A stretch of DNA of 36,871 nt, taken from Flavobacteriia bacterium (lineage in GTDB: Bacteria > Bacteroidota > Bacteroidia > Flavobacteriales > Flavobacteriaceae). Of this stretch, positions 1 through 7,349 are shown in pieces (positions within the stretch are counted from its first letter, which is position 1; every line of letters starts with the position of its first letter). The translations under genes were made by a program, and so were the position numbers. The DNA is taken from positions 1-36,871 of the forward strand of contig DAOUQH010000005.1 of NCBI GenBank assembly GCA_030625645.1. Direction: 5' to 3'. Below the pieces are notes generated by a model that ran no database searches, was not told the DNA's origin, and saw nothing but the letters and a program-made list of their open reading frames with translations.

Positions 1-1
1 C

Positions 2-442
2 CCACTTATGATCTTAACGCAAATGTCTATTAGTTTAATCTATCAATATTGGATCCATACAGAGCTTATTGATAAAATGCCAAAATGGTTTGAAACAATT
101 TTCAACACACCTGCACATCATAGAGTGCACCATGCTACAAACCCACAGTATTTAGATAGAAATCATGCAGGTATTTTAATTGTTTGGGATAGGCTTTTCG
201 GCACTTTTGAACCTGAGATTGAAAAACCAGTTTACGGACTGGTAACTAATATCAATACATTTAATCCAATTAAAATTGCATTTCATGAATGGATAAATCT
301 TTTTAATGATGCATTCAAAAGTCAAACAACTTTTAAAAATAAATTGTATTACTTTATCAAACCTCCTGGGTGGAAACACGATGGTACTGGAATATTGTCT
401 AGTGATTTAAGACATGAATGGGAGAAAGAAATATCTAGTTGA
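2..442 (+). CDS. Sterol desaturase / fatty acid hydroxylase family protein (C-terminal part)
   Basis: The gene is cut by the left edge of the window; the reading frame is open from base 2, so the first in-frame ATG at base 8 is probably internal. The remaining 140-odd residues carry the last histidine box of the di-iron membrane hydroxylase family (HHRVHH), followed by a conserved NHAG...WDRLFGTF stretch that is typical of the sterol desaturase C-terminus. Family members are integral membrane oxygenases that hydroxylate or desaturate lipids using a histidine-bound di-iron centre. The earlier histidine boxes and the membrane helices lie outside the window, so substrate cannot be inferred. It converges with the minus-strand cell-division gene that ends about 30 bases downstream. 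Confidence 0.85.
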   Translation, partial: PLMILTQMSISLIYQYWIHTELIDKMPKWFETIFNTPAHHRVHHATNPQYLDRNHAGILIVWDRLFGTFEPEIEKPVYGLVTNINTFNPIKIAFHEWINLFNDAFKSQTTFKNKLYYFIKPPGWKHDGTGILSSDLRHEWEKEISS

Positions 443-474
443 TTTTACTCAGTATAGAAAAAAGCAATTAAGCA

Positions 475-792
475 CTACTCTTTTACAGTATCAAACTCAA
501 TTAAAAAGATCTCTTCTCCTTTCTTTTTCATTTTATATTCTTCTCTAGCAAATTTTTCTAGTGAATCAGGGTTTTTAAGATTATTGATAATTTTAGCATC
601 TGCTGTAATTTCTTTTTCATAATAATCATTCGAACTTTCTAGTTTATCAATTTCTTTATCTAATTCTGCATGATTCAAATAAGAGTTCTCATCAAAAAAA
701 GTCATCCAAATCACAAAAAAAACCAAGAATATAAAATATTTGTTGCTAATTATCTTTACAACCTTATTCTCTTTAATCTGTTTAAATGTCAT
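475..792 (-). CDS. FtsB/DivIC-family septum formation initiator
   Basis: A 105-residue protein with the classic FtsB/DivIC architecture: a short basic cytoplasmic segment, one transmembrane helix (about residues 19-33), then a charged periplasmic coiled coil (about 38-70) and a short conserved tail containing a NPDSLEKFAREEY-type segment. That tail is typical of the family and precedes the C-terminal region that contacts the FtsL/FtsQ-type partners. The role is structural, linking the divisome and septal peptidoglycan synthesis. The start overlaps the end of the uridine kinase gene by 11 bases, so the two are very likely co-transcribed and translationally coupled. Assignment to the family is firm; equivalence to FtsB rather than DivIC is not resolvable from sequence alone. 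Confidence 0.88.
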   Translation of the reverse strand: MTFKQIKENKVVKIISNKYFIFLVFFVIWMTFFDENSYLNHAELDKEIDKLESSNDYYEKEITADAKIINNLKNPDSLEKFAREEYKMKKKGEEIFLIEFDTVKE

Positions 793-1399
793 TTTTCAGA
801 TTTTCATTAATTACAGTTCTAACAATATCTATAGCAACAGTATTGTATTTATCGTGAGGAATAATAATATCCGCATAATTTTTTGTAGGTTCAATAAATT
901 GCTGGTGCATTGGCTTTAACATATTTTGATATCTATTTAAAACCTCATCCATATCTCTACCCCTCTCTTTAATATCACGACGAAGTCTTCTTATCAATCT
1001 TTCATCTGAATCTGCATGAACAAAAAGCTTAATATCCATCAAATCACGAAGTTCTTTATTAGTAAAGATTAGGATTCCTTCTACAATAATCACTTTTCTA
1101 GGATGCGTTATTAATGTATCTTTTAATCGTTGATGCGTAACAAATGAATAAACAGGTTGCTCTATCGCATTTCCATTTTTAAGATCCTCTAATTGCTTTA
1201 TCATTAATTCAAAATCAACAGCACGTGGATGATCAAAATTAATATTACATCGCTCTTCAAACGAAAGTCCTTCATGTTTTTGATAATATGAATCTTGCGA
1301 AATCACGGTAACTTCCTCTGTAGGTAATTCATTAATTATTTGATTTACTACTGTAGTTTTTCCACTTCCGGTTCCACCGGCAATTCCAATAATGAGCAT
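782..1399 (-). CDS. udk: Uridine kinase
   Basis: A 205-residue protein, the normal length for bacterial Udk. It begins with a Walker A motif (GGTGSGKTT, about residues 8-16) directly after the first beta strand, and contains the DHPRAVDFE segment used in nucleoside binding, the VEGILIF strand and the lid arginines (ERLIRRLRRDIKERGR). The enzyme phosphorylates uridine and cytidine to UMP and CMP with ATP or GTP in pyrimidine salvage. It is the promoter-proximal gene of a two-gene unit with the FtsB/DivIC-like gene, an arrangement frequently seen in flavobacteria. The ATG at 1399 gives the expected N-terminus. Confidence 0.96.
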   Translation of the reverse strand: MLIIGIAGGTGSGKTTVVNQIINELPTEEVTVISQDSYYQKHEGLSFEERCNINFDHPRAVDFELMIKQLEDLKNGNAIEQPVYSFVTHQRLKDTLITHPRKVIIVEGILIFTNKELRDLMDIKLFVHADSDERLIRRLRRDIKERGRDMDEVLNRYQNMLKPMHQQFIEPTKNYADIIIPHDKYNTVAIDIVRTVINENLKNDI

Positions 1400-1488
1400 A
1401 ATTTATTTTAAATTTAATACTATTAGCAATGTAATTTTATTTTTCTGAATTGTTTTCAAAGTTATAAAAATCGTTTGAATTTTAAATT

Positions 1489-1496
1489 TAATTTTG
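1489..1496 (+). promoter_or_regulatory. Candidate Bacteroidota promoter -7 box upstream of the SulP gene
   Basis: TAATTTTG matches the Bacteroidota -7 consensus TAnnTTTG and lies 33 bases before the SulP start codon. I do not see a convincing TTG -33 element at the usual spacing, so this is a motif match only. Confidence 0.35.
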
Positions 1497-1529
1497 TTAA
1501 ATTCACAAATCCATAAATCAAACTCATAA

Positions 1530-3353
1530 ATGAAAAATATGTTCTCGAATATAAAAGGTGATCTTTTTGGAGGTCTAACCGCAGGAATTGTTGCATTACC
1601 ACTAGCTTTAGCCTTTGGTGTCTCATCAGGTTTGGGCCCAGGAGCTGGTCTATTTGGCGCAATCTTTTTAGGTTTTTTTGCTGCACTTTTTGGTGGTACA
1701 AATACACAAATATCTGGACCAACTGCACCACAAACTGCTGTAAGTATGGTGATGATTGCTGGTGTTATTCAAACTAGTAATGGCGATTTAAGCAAGGCTC
1801 TTCCTATAATTTTAGCTGTTTTTTTATTGGCAGGTATCTTTCAAATTCTCTTAGGCTTAACCGGTGTAGGAAAATACATCAAGTACATACCATATCCTGT
1901 AGTTTCAGGGTTTATGACTGCAATTGGCTTGATAATAATTATCACCAACATACTTCCAATTTTAGGGTTTTATCCAGCAGAAAATCAACAATTAATCGAT
2001 AAAATGAAACCTAAAGCAGAAGCAGTATTGATGCAAAAAATTCTAGAAGAAGAAACTTCTGAAGGTATTTTGGTTTTAGAAAATTTTGAAGAAACCATTG
2101 ATAGAGCAGAGAAAATAAGCCCAGAAGATATTAACAAAGAAGCTGAAATTTTAGCATCTGCTAACGCATCTGGAGTAATCGGTTCAGTAAAAAGTTTACC
2201 TAATGCATTAAAAAATATTAATTATCTAGAATTAATTCTAGCTCTAATCACAATCATAATTATCTATGGTTTTAAAAGGATTACTTCCCTAATTCCAAGT
2301 ACTCTAGTAGCACTACTACTGGTCTCTGGTGTCGCCATTTTTATGAATTTAGATTATCATCCTATTGAAGAAATACCTAGTGGTTTTCCATTACCACATT
2401 TTGAAATTTTTACTAACTTTAGTTTAGAAATGATTTCTCCCTTTATTTTTACTGCCATAACACTTGCCTTTTTAGGCTCTATTGATTCTCTATTAACTTC
2501 TGTTGTTGCAGATAATATGACCAAAACCAATCACGACCCGAATAAAGAGTTAATAGGGCAAGGAATTGGAAATAGCATTGCTGCAATTTTTGGAGGTTTA
2601 CCAGGTGCAGGCGCTACAATTAGAACTGTTGTAAATATAAATGCTGGTGGTAAAACAAAACTTTCTGGTGTTATTGCAGCTATCTTATTGCTTATTATTT
2701 TATTGGCATTAGGTCCTGTAGCATCTAAAATTCCAGCCGCAGTACTTGCAGGAATCTTAATTACTGTAGGAATTGGAGTAATGGATTATAAAGGCTTAAA
2801 ATCAATACCAAACATACAAAAGGCCGAAGTTGTAATTATGATTGTTGTATTGTTGCTTTCAACTTTTTGGAATCTAGTTTATGCAGTTGGTATTGGGTTA
2901 ATTATTGCTTCTTTGGTATTTATGAAAAAAATGGGAGATGTTATTGCTGAAAAATCCGATGTAAAAAGTCTTCTAGAAGAAAAAGCATGGGACGATGAAG
3001 CTAATTTCCCTTCCGAATTAAAACAAAAGGTTTTTATCAAACATATCAAGGGACCCTTATTTTTCGGTTCAACCAGTCATTTTCAACAATTGGCTACCCA
3101 AGTTCCTGATACTGCAAACTACGTAATCATCCGAATGGAAAAAGTACCCTATATTGATCAATCTGGCTTATATGCCATGGAAGATGTATTATTAGGTTTA
3201 GAAAAAAGAGATATACATCCATTATTGGTAAATGTACAAAGTCAACCTGTATATTTATTAGAATCAATTGATATTGTTCCAGATTTGATACCTAATGAAC
3301 ATCTTTTTGATAATTTTAATGAATGTATAAGTTGGATAAAAAAGAATATGTAA
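1530..3353 (+). CDS. SulP-family inorganic anion transporter with STAS domain (probable bicarbonate or sulfate carrier)
   Basis: A 607-residue membrane protein. The N-terminal two thirds is a SulP core: the opening GLTAGIVALPLALAFG helix and the GGTNTQISGPTAP segment are hallmarks, and further motifs such as GSIDSLLTS and GGLPGAGATIRT follow. The C-terminus (about 500-605) is a STAS domain with the conserved PYIDQSG element, expected on the cytoplasmic face. Between two early helices there is a hydrophilic insertion (about residues 148-228) rich in Glu, Lys and Ala, longer than the loop I expect in this family. SulP carriers move sulfate, bicarbonate or other anions, often coupled to sodium or protons. 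The next gene is a beta-carbonic anhydrase, which favours bicarbonate; that is inference from context. Confidence 0.93.
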   Translation: MKNMFSNIKGDLFGGLTAGIVALPLALAFGVSSGLGPGAGLFGAIFLGFFAALFGGTNTQISGPTAPQTAVSMVMIAGVIQTSNGDLSKALPIILAVFLLAGIFQILLGLTGVGKYIKYIPYPVVSGFMTAIGLIIIITNILPILGFYPAENQQLIDKMKPKAEAVLMQKILEEETSEGILVLENFEETIDRAEKISPEDINKEAEILASANASGVIGSVKSLPNALKNINYLELILALITIIIIYGFKRITSLIPSTLVALLLVSGVAIFMNLDYHPIEEIPSGFPLPHFEIFTNFSLEMISPFIFTAITLAFLGSIDSLLTSVVADNMTKTNHDPNKELIGQGIGNSIAAIFGGLPGAGATIRTVVNINAGGKTKLSGVIAAILLLIILLALGPVASKIPAAVLAGILITVGIGVMDYKGLKSIPNIQKAEVVIMIVVLLLSTFWNLVYAVGIGLIIASLVFMKKMGDVIAEKSDVKSLLEEKAWDDEANFPSELKQKVFIKHIKGPLFFGSTSHFQQLATQVPDTANYVIIRMEKVPYIDQSGLYAMEDVLLGLEKRDIHPLLVNVQSQPVYLLESIDIVPDLIPNEHLFDNFNECISWIKKNM

Positions 3354-3400
3354 TAATAAATTCATACTTTTATAGTACGCAGTGTTATTTAAAAACTATT

Positions 3401-3408
3401 TAGCTTTG
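3401..3408 (+). promoter_or_regulatory. Candidate -7 box upstream of carbonic anhydrase
   Basis: TAGCTTTG matches TAnnTTTG and lies in the 101-base gap after the SulP gene, 46 bases before the carbonic anhydrase ATG. It suggests the carbonic anhydrase can be transcribed independently of the transporter. No clear TTG element at -33. Confidence 0.35.
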
Positions 3409-3454
3409 GTATGACATCAGTAAATAAGAATAAAAATTAAAAAAAATACAGATT

Positions 3455-4093
3455 ATGGACAAACCTTTTTATGAATCATTATTAGATAATAATAAAAAAT
3501 GGGTAGTAGAAAAGCTATCGGAAAATAATAATTTTTTTAAAAAATTAGCTGACGGACAAAACCCACATGTATTATGGATAGGTTGTGCAGATTCTAGAGT
3601 TCCGGCTAATGAAATAACTAATACAAATCCGGGAGAAGTATTTGTACATAGAAACATTGCTAATATGGTAGTACATACAGACATGAATATGCTCTCTGTT
3701 TTAGATTATGCAGTTAACGTACTTAAAGTAAGACATGTAATTGTATGTGGCCATTATGGATGTGGTGGTGTTAAAGCAGCAATGACTAATAATTCTTATG
3801 GTATAATTGATAATTGGATTAGACATATTAAAGATGTTTATAGATTTCATAAAGATGAATTAGATTCTATTGATGACGAAAAGAATAGATTCGATCGCTT
3901 TGTTGAATTAAATGTTAAAGAACAAGTTTTTGACTTAGCAAAAACTAGCATTGTTCAAAATGCATGGGAAAATGACCAGGACTTGCAAATTCATGGTTGG
4001 GTTTATCAATTAAGTTCTGGAATTATTAAAGATCTAGATATAAACTTTAAAAGTAACAACGAATTAAATGATGTATATCAATTAGATTTTTAA
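3455..4093 (+). CDS. Beta-class carbonic anhydrase
   Basis: A 212-residue protein with the complete zinc site of beta-carbonic anhydrases: C44-x-D46-x-R48 in GCADSRVPANE, and H100-x2-C103 in CGHYGCGGV. Asp46 and Arg48 form the conserved catalytic dyad. It interconverts CO2 and bicarbonate in the cytoplasm, supplying bicarbonate to carboxylases; this window also encodes an acyl-CoA carboxylase beta subunit at 18.4 kb. It follows the SulP transporter on the same strand, which suggests a joint inorganic-carbon function. There is no signal peptide, so it is predicted to be cytoplasmic. Family assignment is very secure. Confidence 0.97.
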   Translation: MDKPFYESLLDNNKKWVVEKLSENNNFFKKLADGQNPHVLWIGCADSRVPANEITNTNPGEVFVHRNIANMVVHTDMNMLSVLDYAVNVLKVRHVIVCGHYGCGGVKAAMTNNSYGIIDNWIRHIKDVYRFHKDELDSIDDEKNRFDRFVELNVKEQVFDLAKTSIVQNAWENDQDLQIHGWVYQLSSGIIKDLDINFKSNNELNDVYQLDF

Positions 4094-4144
4094 AAAAGTT
4101 TAGGGTAGAAATATAGTTAACAACATTATTCATTTATAATCAAT

Positions 4145-4738
4145 ATGTTAACATTTAAGAATTATAATATAGCTGATTGGTTTTCATTCTATCGTATTGC
4201 TGCCGCCCCATTTTTACTTATCCTATTGTGGCTTCAAGATCGCGAACTTTTTTCTTGGTTTTTGTTAATTAGTTATTCAACCGATATGATTGATGGCTAT
4301 TTAGCTAGAAAATTAAAAATTACTAGTCCAAGAGGATCACAATTAGATTCTATTGGAGACCAAATAACTTTAGTGGTTGGTGTAATTGGATTATGTGTAT
4401 TTGAAGGTAGTTTTATGAAAGATAATCTACTTATTATTGTTATTGCATTTTCTCCATATATTTTACAAATGCTACTCGCGTATAAAAAGTATGGTAAAGC
4501 AACTTCATTTCATACTTATCTTGCAAAATCATCAGCAATAATACAGGGCCTTTTTATCTTATCTGCATTGTTTTTTAGTCCAAATTATAGTCTGTTTTAT
4601 TTTATGATTATACTTGGCTTACTAGAAACAACCGAAGAAATTATACTAATTTTTATGTATGATGATTGGGTTTCTGATATTAAAGGAATCTATTGGGCAC
4701 TTAAAGATAAAAGAAGACAAAAAGAAAATACTGAATGA
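4145..4738 (+). CDS. CDP-alcohol phosphatidyltransferase family protein
   Basis: A 197-residue polytopic membrane protein containing the full CDP-alcohol transferase signature D-G-x2-A-R-x8-G-x3-D-x3-D: D50, G51, A54, R55, G64, D68 and D72, with an additional Asp at 47. These residues bind the CDP moiety and divalent metals. About six hydrophobic segments are visible, fitting the family fold. The enzyme would exchange CMP from a CDP-diacylglycerol-type donor for an alcohol acceptor in phospholipid synthesis. Whether it makes phosphatidylglycerophosphate, another glycerophospholipid or a lipid specific to this group cannot be decided from the sequence. It lies 23 bases before the metallophosphoesterase, likely in one operon. 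Confidence 0.9.
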   Translation: MLTFKNYNIADWFSFYRIAAAPFLLILLWLQDRELFSWFLLISYSTDMIDGYLARKLKITSPRGSQLDSIGDQITLVVGVIGLCVFEGSFMKDNLLIIVIAFSPYILQMLLAYKKYGKATSFHTYLAKSSAIIQGLFILSALFFSPNYSLFYFMIILGLLETTEEIILIFMYDDWVSDIKGIYWALKDKRRQKENTE

Positions 4739-4761
4739 AATAAGGAAAGAAAACTCGTGTT

Positions 4762-5976
4762 ATGCGTTCATATTCATTCTTTACAATAATACTATTATGC
4801 TTGGCAATATTAGTTATTGATCTGCTAGCTTTTTATTGGCTAGAATCAATTACTCAGCAGATATCTTTACCTTATATAAAAAAAATAATTTATTTTACTT
4901 TTTGGTTTTTTTCAATTGGTCTTATAACCTCTATAATAATTTTTAAAATTAGATTAGACAAAATACATCCACAAAGAAAACTATTGATAATCTCTTCATT
5001 ATACGGCTTAACTGTTTTATCCTTCGCTCCAAAATTTATTTTTATAATTGTTATTTCTATTCTTTATTTTACCAATTTTGCTTTTTCTAACAAAGAATCA
5101 TTAATAATAATCCCTATTATTGGAGCCTTTTCAGGGTTTCTACCATTTTTTGTTATTCTTTACGGAATTTTTAGATCACTTTACCGATTCAAAGTCCATC
5201 ACATAAAAGTACATTGTAAAGTTTTACCAGAAAGTTTTGTAGGACTACGTATAGTTCAAATATCTGACCTTCACCTAGGAAGTTTTAATTTTCGCTATCA
5301 TATTTTAGATCGTGCAATCAAATTAATAAATCATTTAGAACCAGATTTTATTTTTTTTACAGGTGATTTGGTCAATAATTATGCATGGGAATTAAAAGGC
5401 TGGTCTTCAGTATTAAAACAATTATCAGCCAAAAAAGGAAAATATGCTGTATTAGGAAATCATGATTATGGTGATTATAGTGAATGGAAGACAACAAAAC
5501 TTAAAAAATCAAATTTCGAATCTATTAAATATTTTTATAAGAAAGTAGATTTTAAATTACTTTTAAACGAATCTGATGTTATAGAAATTAAAGATGAAAA
5601 AATAGCTATTTTAGGAGTTGAAAATTGGGGTAACCCACCTTTTAAGCAATATGGTGATTTACAAAAATCATTAGAAAATGTAATCGATTTACCATTTAAA
5701 ATTTTATTATCTCACGACCCTTCTCATTGGACTGAAGAGGTTATAAAAGATACAAATATATCGCTTACACTTTCTGGTCATACACATGGCATGCAGGCAG
5801 GAATTAATTTTAAGAATAAAAAATGGAGCCCCATTAAATATAAATATAAATATTGGGGTGGTTTACATAAAATTAAAAATCAATATCTATACGTAAACCG
5901 GGGTTTAGGGTGGCTCGGATTTCCTGGAAGATTAGGTATGCGCCCAGAAATTACCTTTATAAAATTAGAAAAATAA
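4762..5976 (+). CDS. Membrane-anchored metallophosphoesterase (YkuE-like)
   Basis: A 404-residue protein with about four hydrophobic helices in the first 145 residues followed by a calcineurin-type phosphoesterase domain. The metal-binding motifs appear in canonical order: SDLHLG (about residue 167), TGDLVNN, GNHDYG, LLSHDP and SGHTHGMQAG. Such proteins hydrolyse phosphoesters using a di-metal centre; relatives of this layout act on lipids or lipid-linked phosphates, but the substrate here is unknown. It closely follows the CDP-alcohol phosphatidyltransferase gene, so a role in phospholipid metabolism, such as dephosphorylating a phosphatidyl-phosphate intermediate, is possible but inferred only from neighbourhood. 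Confidence 0.88.
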   Translation: MRSYSFFTIILLCLAILVIDLLAFYWLESITQQISLPYIKKIIYFTFWFFSIGLITSIIIFKIRLDKIHPQRKLLIISSLYGLTVLSFAPKFIFIIVISILYFTNFAFSNKESLIIIPIIGAFSGFLPFFVILYGIFRSLYRFKVHHIKVHCKVLPESFVGLRIVQISDLHLGSFNFRYHILDRAIKLINHLEPDFIFFTGDLVNNYAWELKGWSSVLKQLSAKKGKYAVLGNHDYGDYSEWKTTKLKKSNFESIKYFYKKVDFKLLLNESDVIEIKDEKIAILGVENWGNPPFKQYGDLQKSLENVIDLPFKILLSHDPSHWTEEVIKDTNISLTLSGHTHGMQAGINFKNKKWSPIKYKYKYWGGLHKIKNQYLYVNRGLGWLGFPGRLGMRPEITFIKLEK

Positions 5977-6024
5977 AATGCTATTGCTTGTGTTTTATAG
6001 ATAGATTTGAATACTAATACCTTA

Positions 6025-6792
6025 TCAAACTCCAAAAACTTCCTTAGAATTTTGTGTAGTGATTTTGGCTATTTCTTCAGGTGATAAACCGTAAATTTCA
6101 ACCAATTTATCTAGAATATTAATCAAATAACTACTATCATTTCGTTTTCCTCTGTATGGTGTTGGTGCCAAATATGGTGAATCGGTTTCTAAAACAATAT
6201 GCTCAATTGGAATTTCATTTAAAAATTTATCAATTTTTCCATTTTTAAAAGTTACAACTCCGCCAATACCGAGTTTCATATTATAAGAAATCGCCTGCTT
6301 TGCCTGTTGTAAATTTCCAGTAAAGCAATGAAAAATTCCATAAAGTTTATCATCTTTTTCTTCTTCTAATACTTCGAAAATTTCATCAAAAGAATCACGA
6401 CAATGAATAATTATTGGCAAATTTCTTTCTTTCGCCCAAGAGATTTGTGTTTTAAAAACCTGTTGTTGTTCCTTTATAAAAGTTTTATCCCAATAGAGAT
6501 CAATTCCTATTTCACCTACAGCATAAAATTTTTTGTTCTCTAACATTTTTCTAACTACCTTTAATTCTTCTTTATAGTTTTCTTTTACATGAGTGGGATG
6601 CAATCCTGCCATCAAAAAAATATTGTCAGGAAATTGTTTCTCTAAAGAAAACATTGATTGATAATAAGTTGAATCTATCGCAGGAACAAAAAATCGAGAA
6701 ACTCCAGCATTAATCGCTTTTTCAATAATTTCAACTCGATCATTATCGAATTGTTCGGAGTATAAATGTGTATGTGTATCTGTTAAAATCAT
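6025..6792 (-). CDS. TatD-family metal-dependent hydrolase (DNase)
   Basis: A 255-residue TIM-barrel hydrolase of standard TatD length. All metal ligands are present: H7 and H9 (DTHTHL), E94 (GEIGID), H130 (IIHCRD), H155 (HCFTGN) and D204 (ETDSPYLAP). TatD proteins are Mg-dependent 3'-5' exonucleases or endonucleases that act on single-stranded DNA and RNA and are linked to DNA repair and quality control; they are not part of the Tat translocase despite the name. The gene is transcribed alone on the minus strand, with a candidate promoter about 17 bases upstream of the start. Confidence 0.94.
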   Translation of the reverse strand: MILTDTHTHLYSEQFDNDRVEIIEKAINAGVSRFFVPAIDSTYYQSMFSLEKQFPDNIFLMAGLHPTHVKENYKEELKVVRKMLENKKFYAVGEIGIDLYWDKTFIKEQQQVFKTQISWAKERNLPIIIHCRDSFDEIFEVLEEEKDDKLYGIFHCFTGNLQQAKQAISYNMKLGIGGVVTFKNGKIDKFLNEIPIEHIVLETDSPYLAPTPYRGKRNDSSYLINILDKLVEIYGLSPEEIAKITTQNSKEVFGV

Positions 6793-6808
6793 AAAAGATA
6801 AATATGTG

Positions 6809-6816
6809 CAAATATA
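6809..6816 (-). promoter_or_regulatory. Candidate -7 box for the TatD-family gene
   Basis: Read on the minus strand the sequence is TATATTTG, an exact TAnnTTTG match, 16 bases before the start codon. This would give a very short leader, as is common in flavobacteria. No obvious TTG at the -33 position. Confidence 0.35.
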
Positions 6817-6874
6817 ATTTTAAAATATCATAAAAAAATATATATTTATCGTAGCTAACAAAAACCAGTATTAT

Positions 6875-7213
6875 ATGAAAATATTCCACAACCCCCGTTG
6901 TAGTAAAAGTCGCCAAGGCCTTGCAATTTTGGAAGATTCCAATCAAGATTTTGAGATTATTCAGTATTTAAAAACTCCACCTAGTAAAGATGAGTTAGAA
7001 AAAATATTACAGATGCTACAAATGGAGCCTATTGATTTAGTAAGAAAAAATGAAGCAATCTGGAAAGAAAATTTTAAAGGCAAAGAACTAAGTAACAATG
7101 AGATAATTGATGCAATGGTAAACAATCCTAAATTGATTGAACGTCCAATCGTTATTAACGGAGAAAAAGCTGCTTTAGGAAGACCTCCTGAAAGTATTAA
7201 CGAAATTCTATAA
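6875..7213 (+). CDS. ArsC-family protein (arsenate-reductase-like thioredoxin fold)
   Basis: A 112-residue protein with the glutaredoxin-type ArsC signature: the opening FHNPRCSKSR motif with the active-site Cys at position 9, and the later ERPIVI segment that supplies a conserved arginine. Members either reduce arsenate with glutathione and glutaredoxin or are Spx/YffB-like proteins of other function. No arsenite pump, ArsR regulator or other resistance gene lies nearby, so a true arsenic role is not supported by context. It is a single-gene unit ended by the hairpin at 7263-7298. The ATG start has no Shine-Dalgarno sequence, as elsewhere in this window. Confidence 0.88.
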   Translation: MKIFHNPRCSKSRQGLAILEDSNQDFEIIQYLKTPPSKDELEKILQMLQMEPIDLVRKNEAIWKENFKGKELSNNEIIDAMVNNPKLIERPIVINGEKAALGRPPESINEIL

Positions 7214-7262
7214 CTTTTAATATTGTAAATTATTACTAACCAGCCCACTACATGCAATATGA

Positions 7263-7306
7263 TAGTTTATAGGGATATTACAATCTCCCTATAAACTACT
7301 ATTTTT
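7263..7306 (+). terminator. Rho-independent terminator after the ArsC-family gene
   Basis: A perfect 13-bp inverted repeat (TAGTTTATAGGGA at 7263-7275 and its complement at 7286-7298) with a 10-base loop, followed by a T-rich stretch (ATTTTTAT). It lies 50 bases after the ArsC-family stop and before the TonB-dependent receptor start, separating the two transcription units. Confidence 0.72.
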
Positions 7307-7349
7307 ATATTGTCAGTATTTTTATAATTTGCAAGTTATATTGCACCTA

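Noticed and set aside
1462-1731. Minus-strand reading frame overlapping the SulP start
   Set aside because: It runs opposite to a clearly real transporter gene, has no recognisable motif and looks like a shadow frame, as do the other overlapping frames in the window.
6875-7213. Arsenic resistance operon
   Set aside because: Only an ArsC-fold protein is present; no arsenite exporter, ArsR repressor or methyltransferase lies nearby.
7329-7349. TTG at 7329 as start of the receptor gene, and similar TTG starts at 10134, 12101 and 32038
   Set aside because: In each case a downstream ATG gives a proper signal peptide or family N-terminus; at 10134 and 12101 the TTG falls in a TAnnTTTG promoter match.
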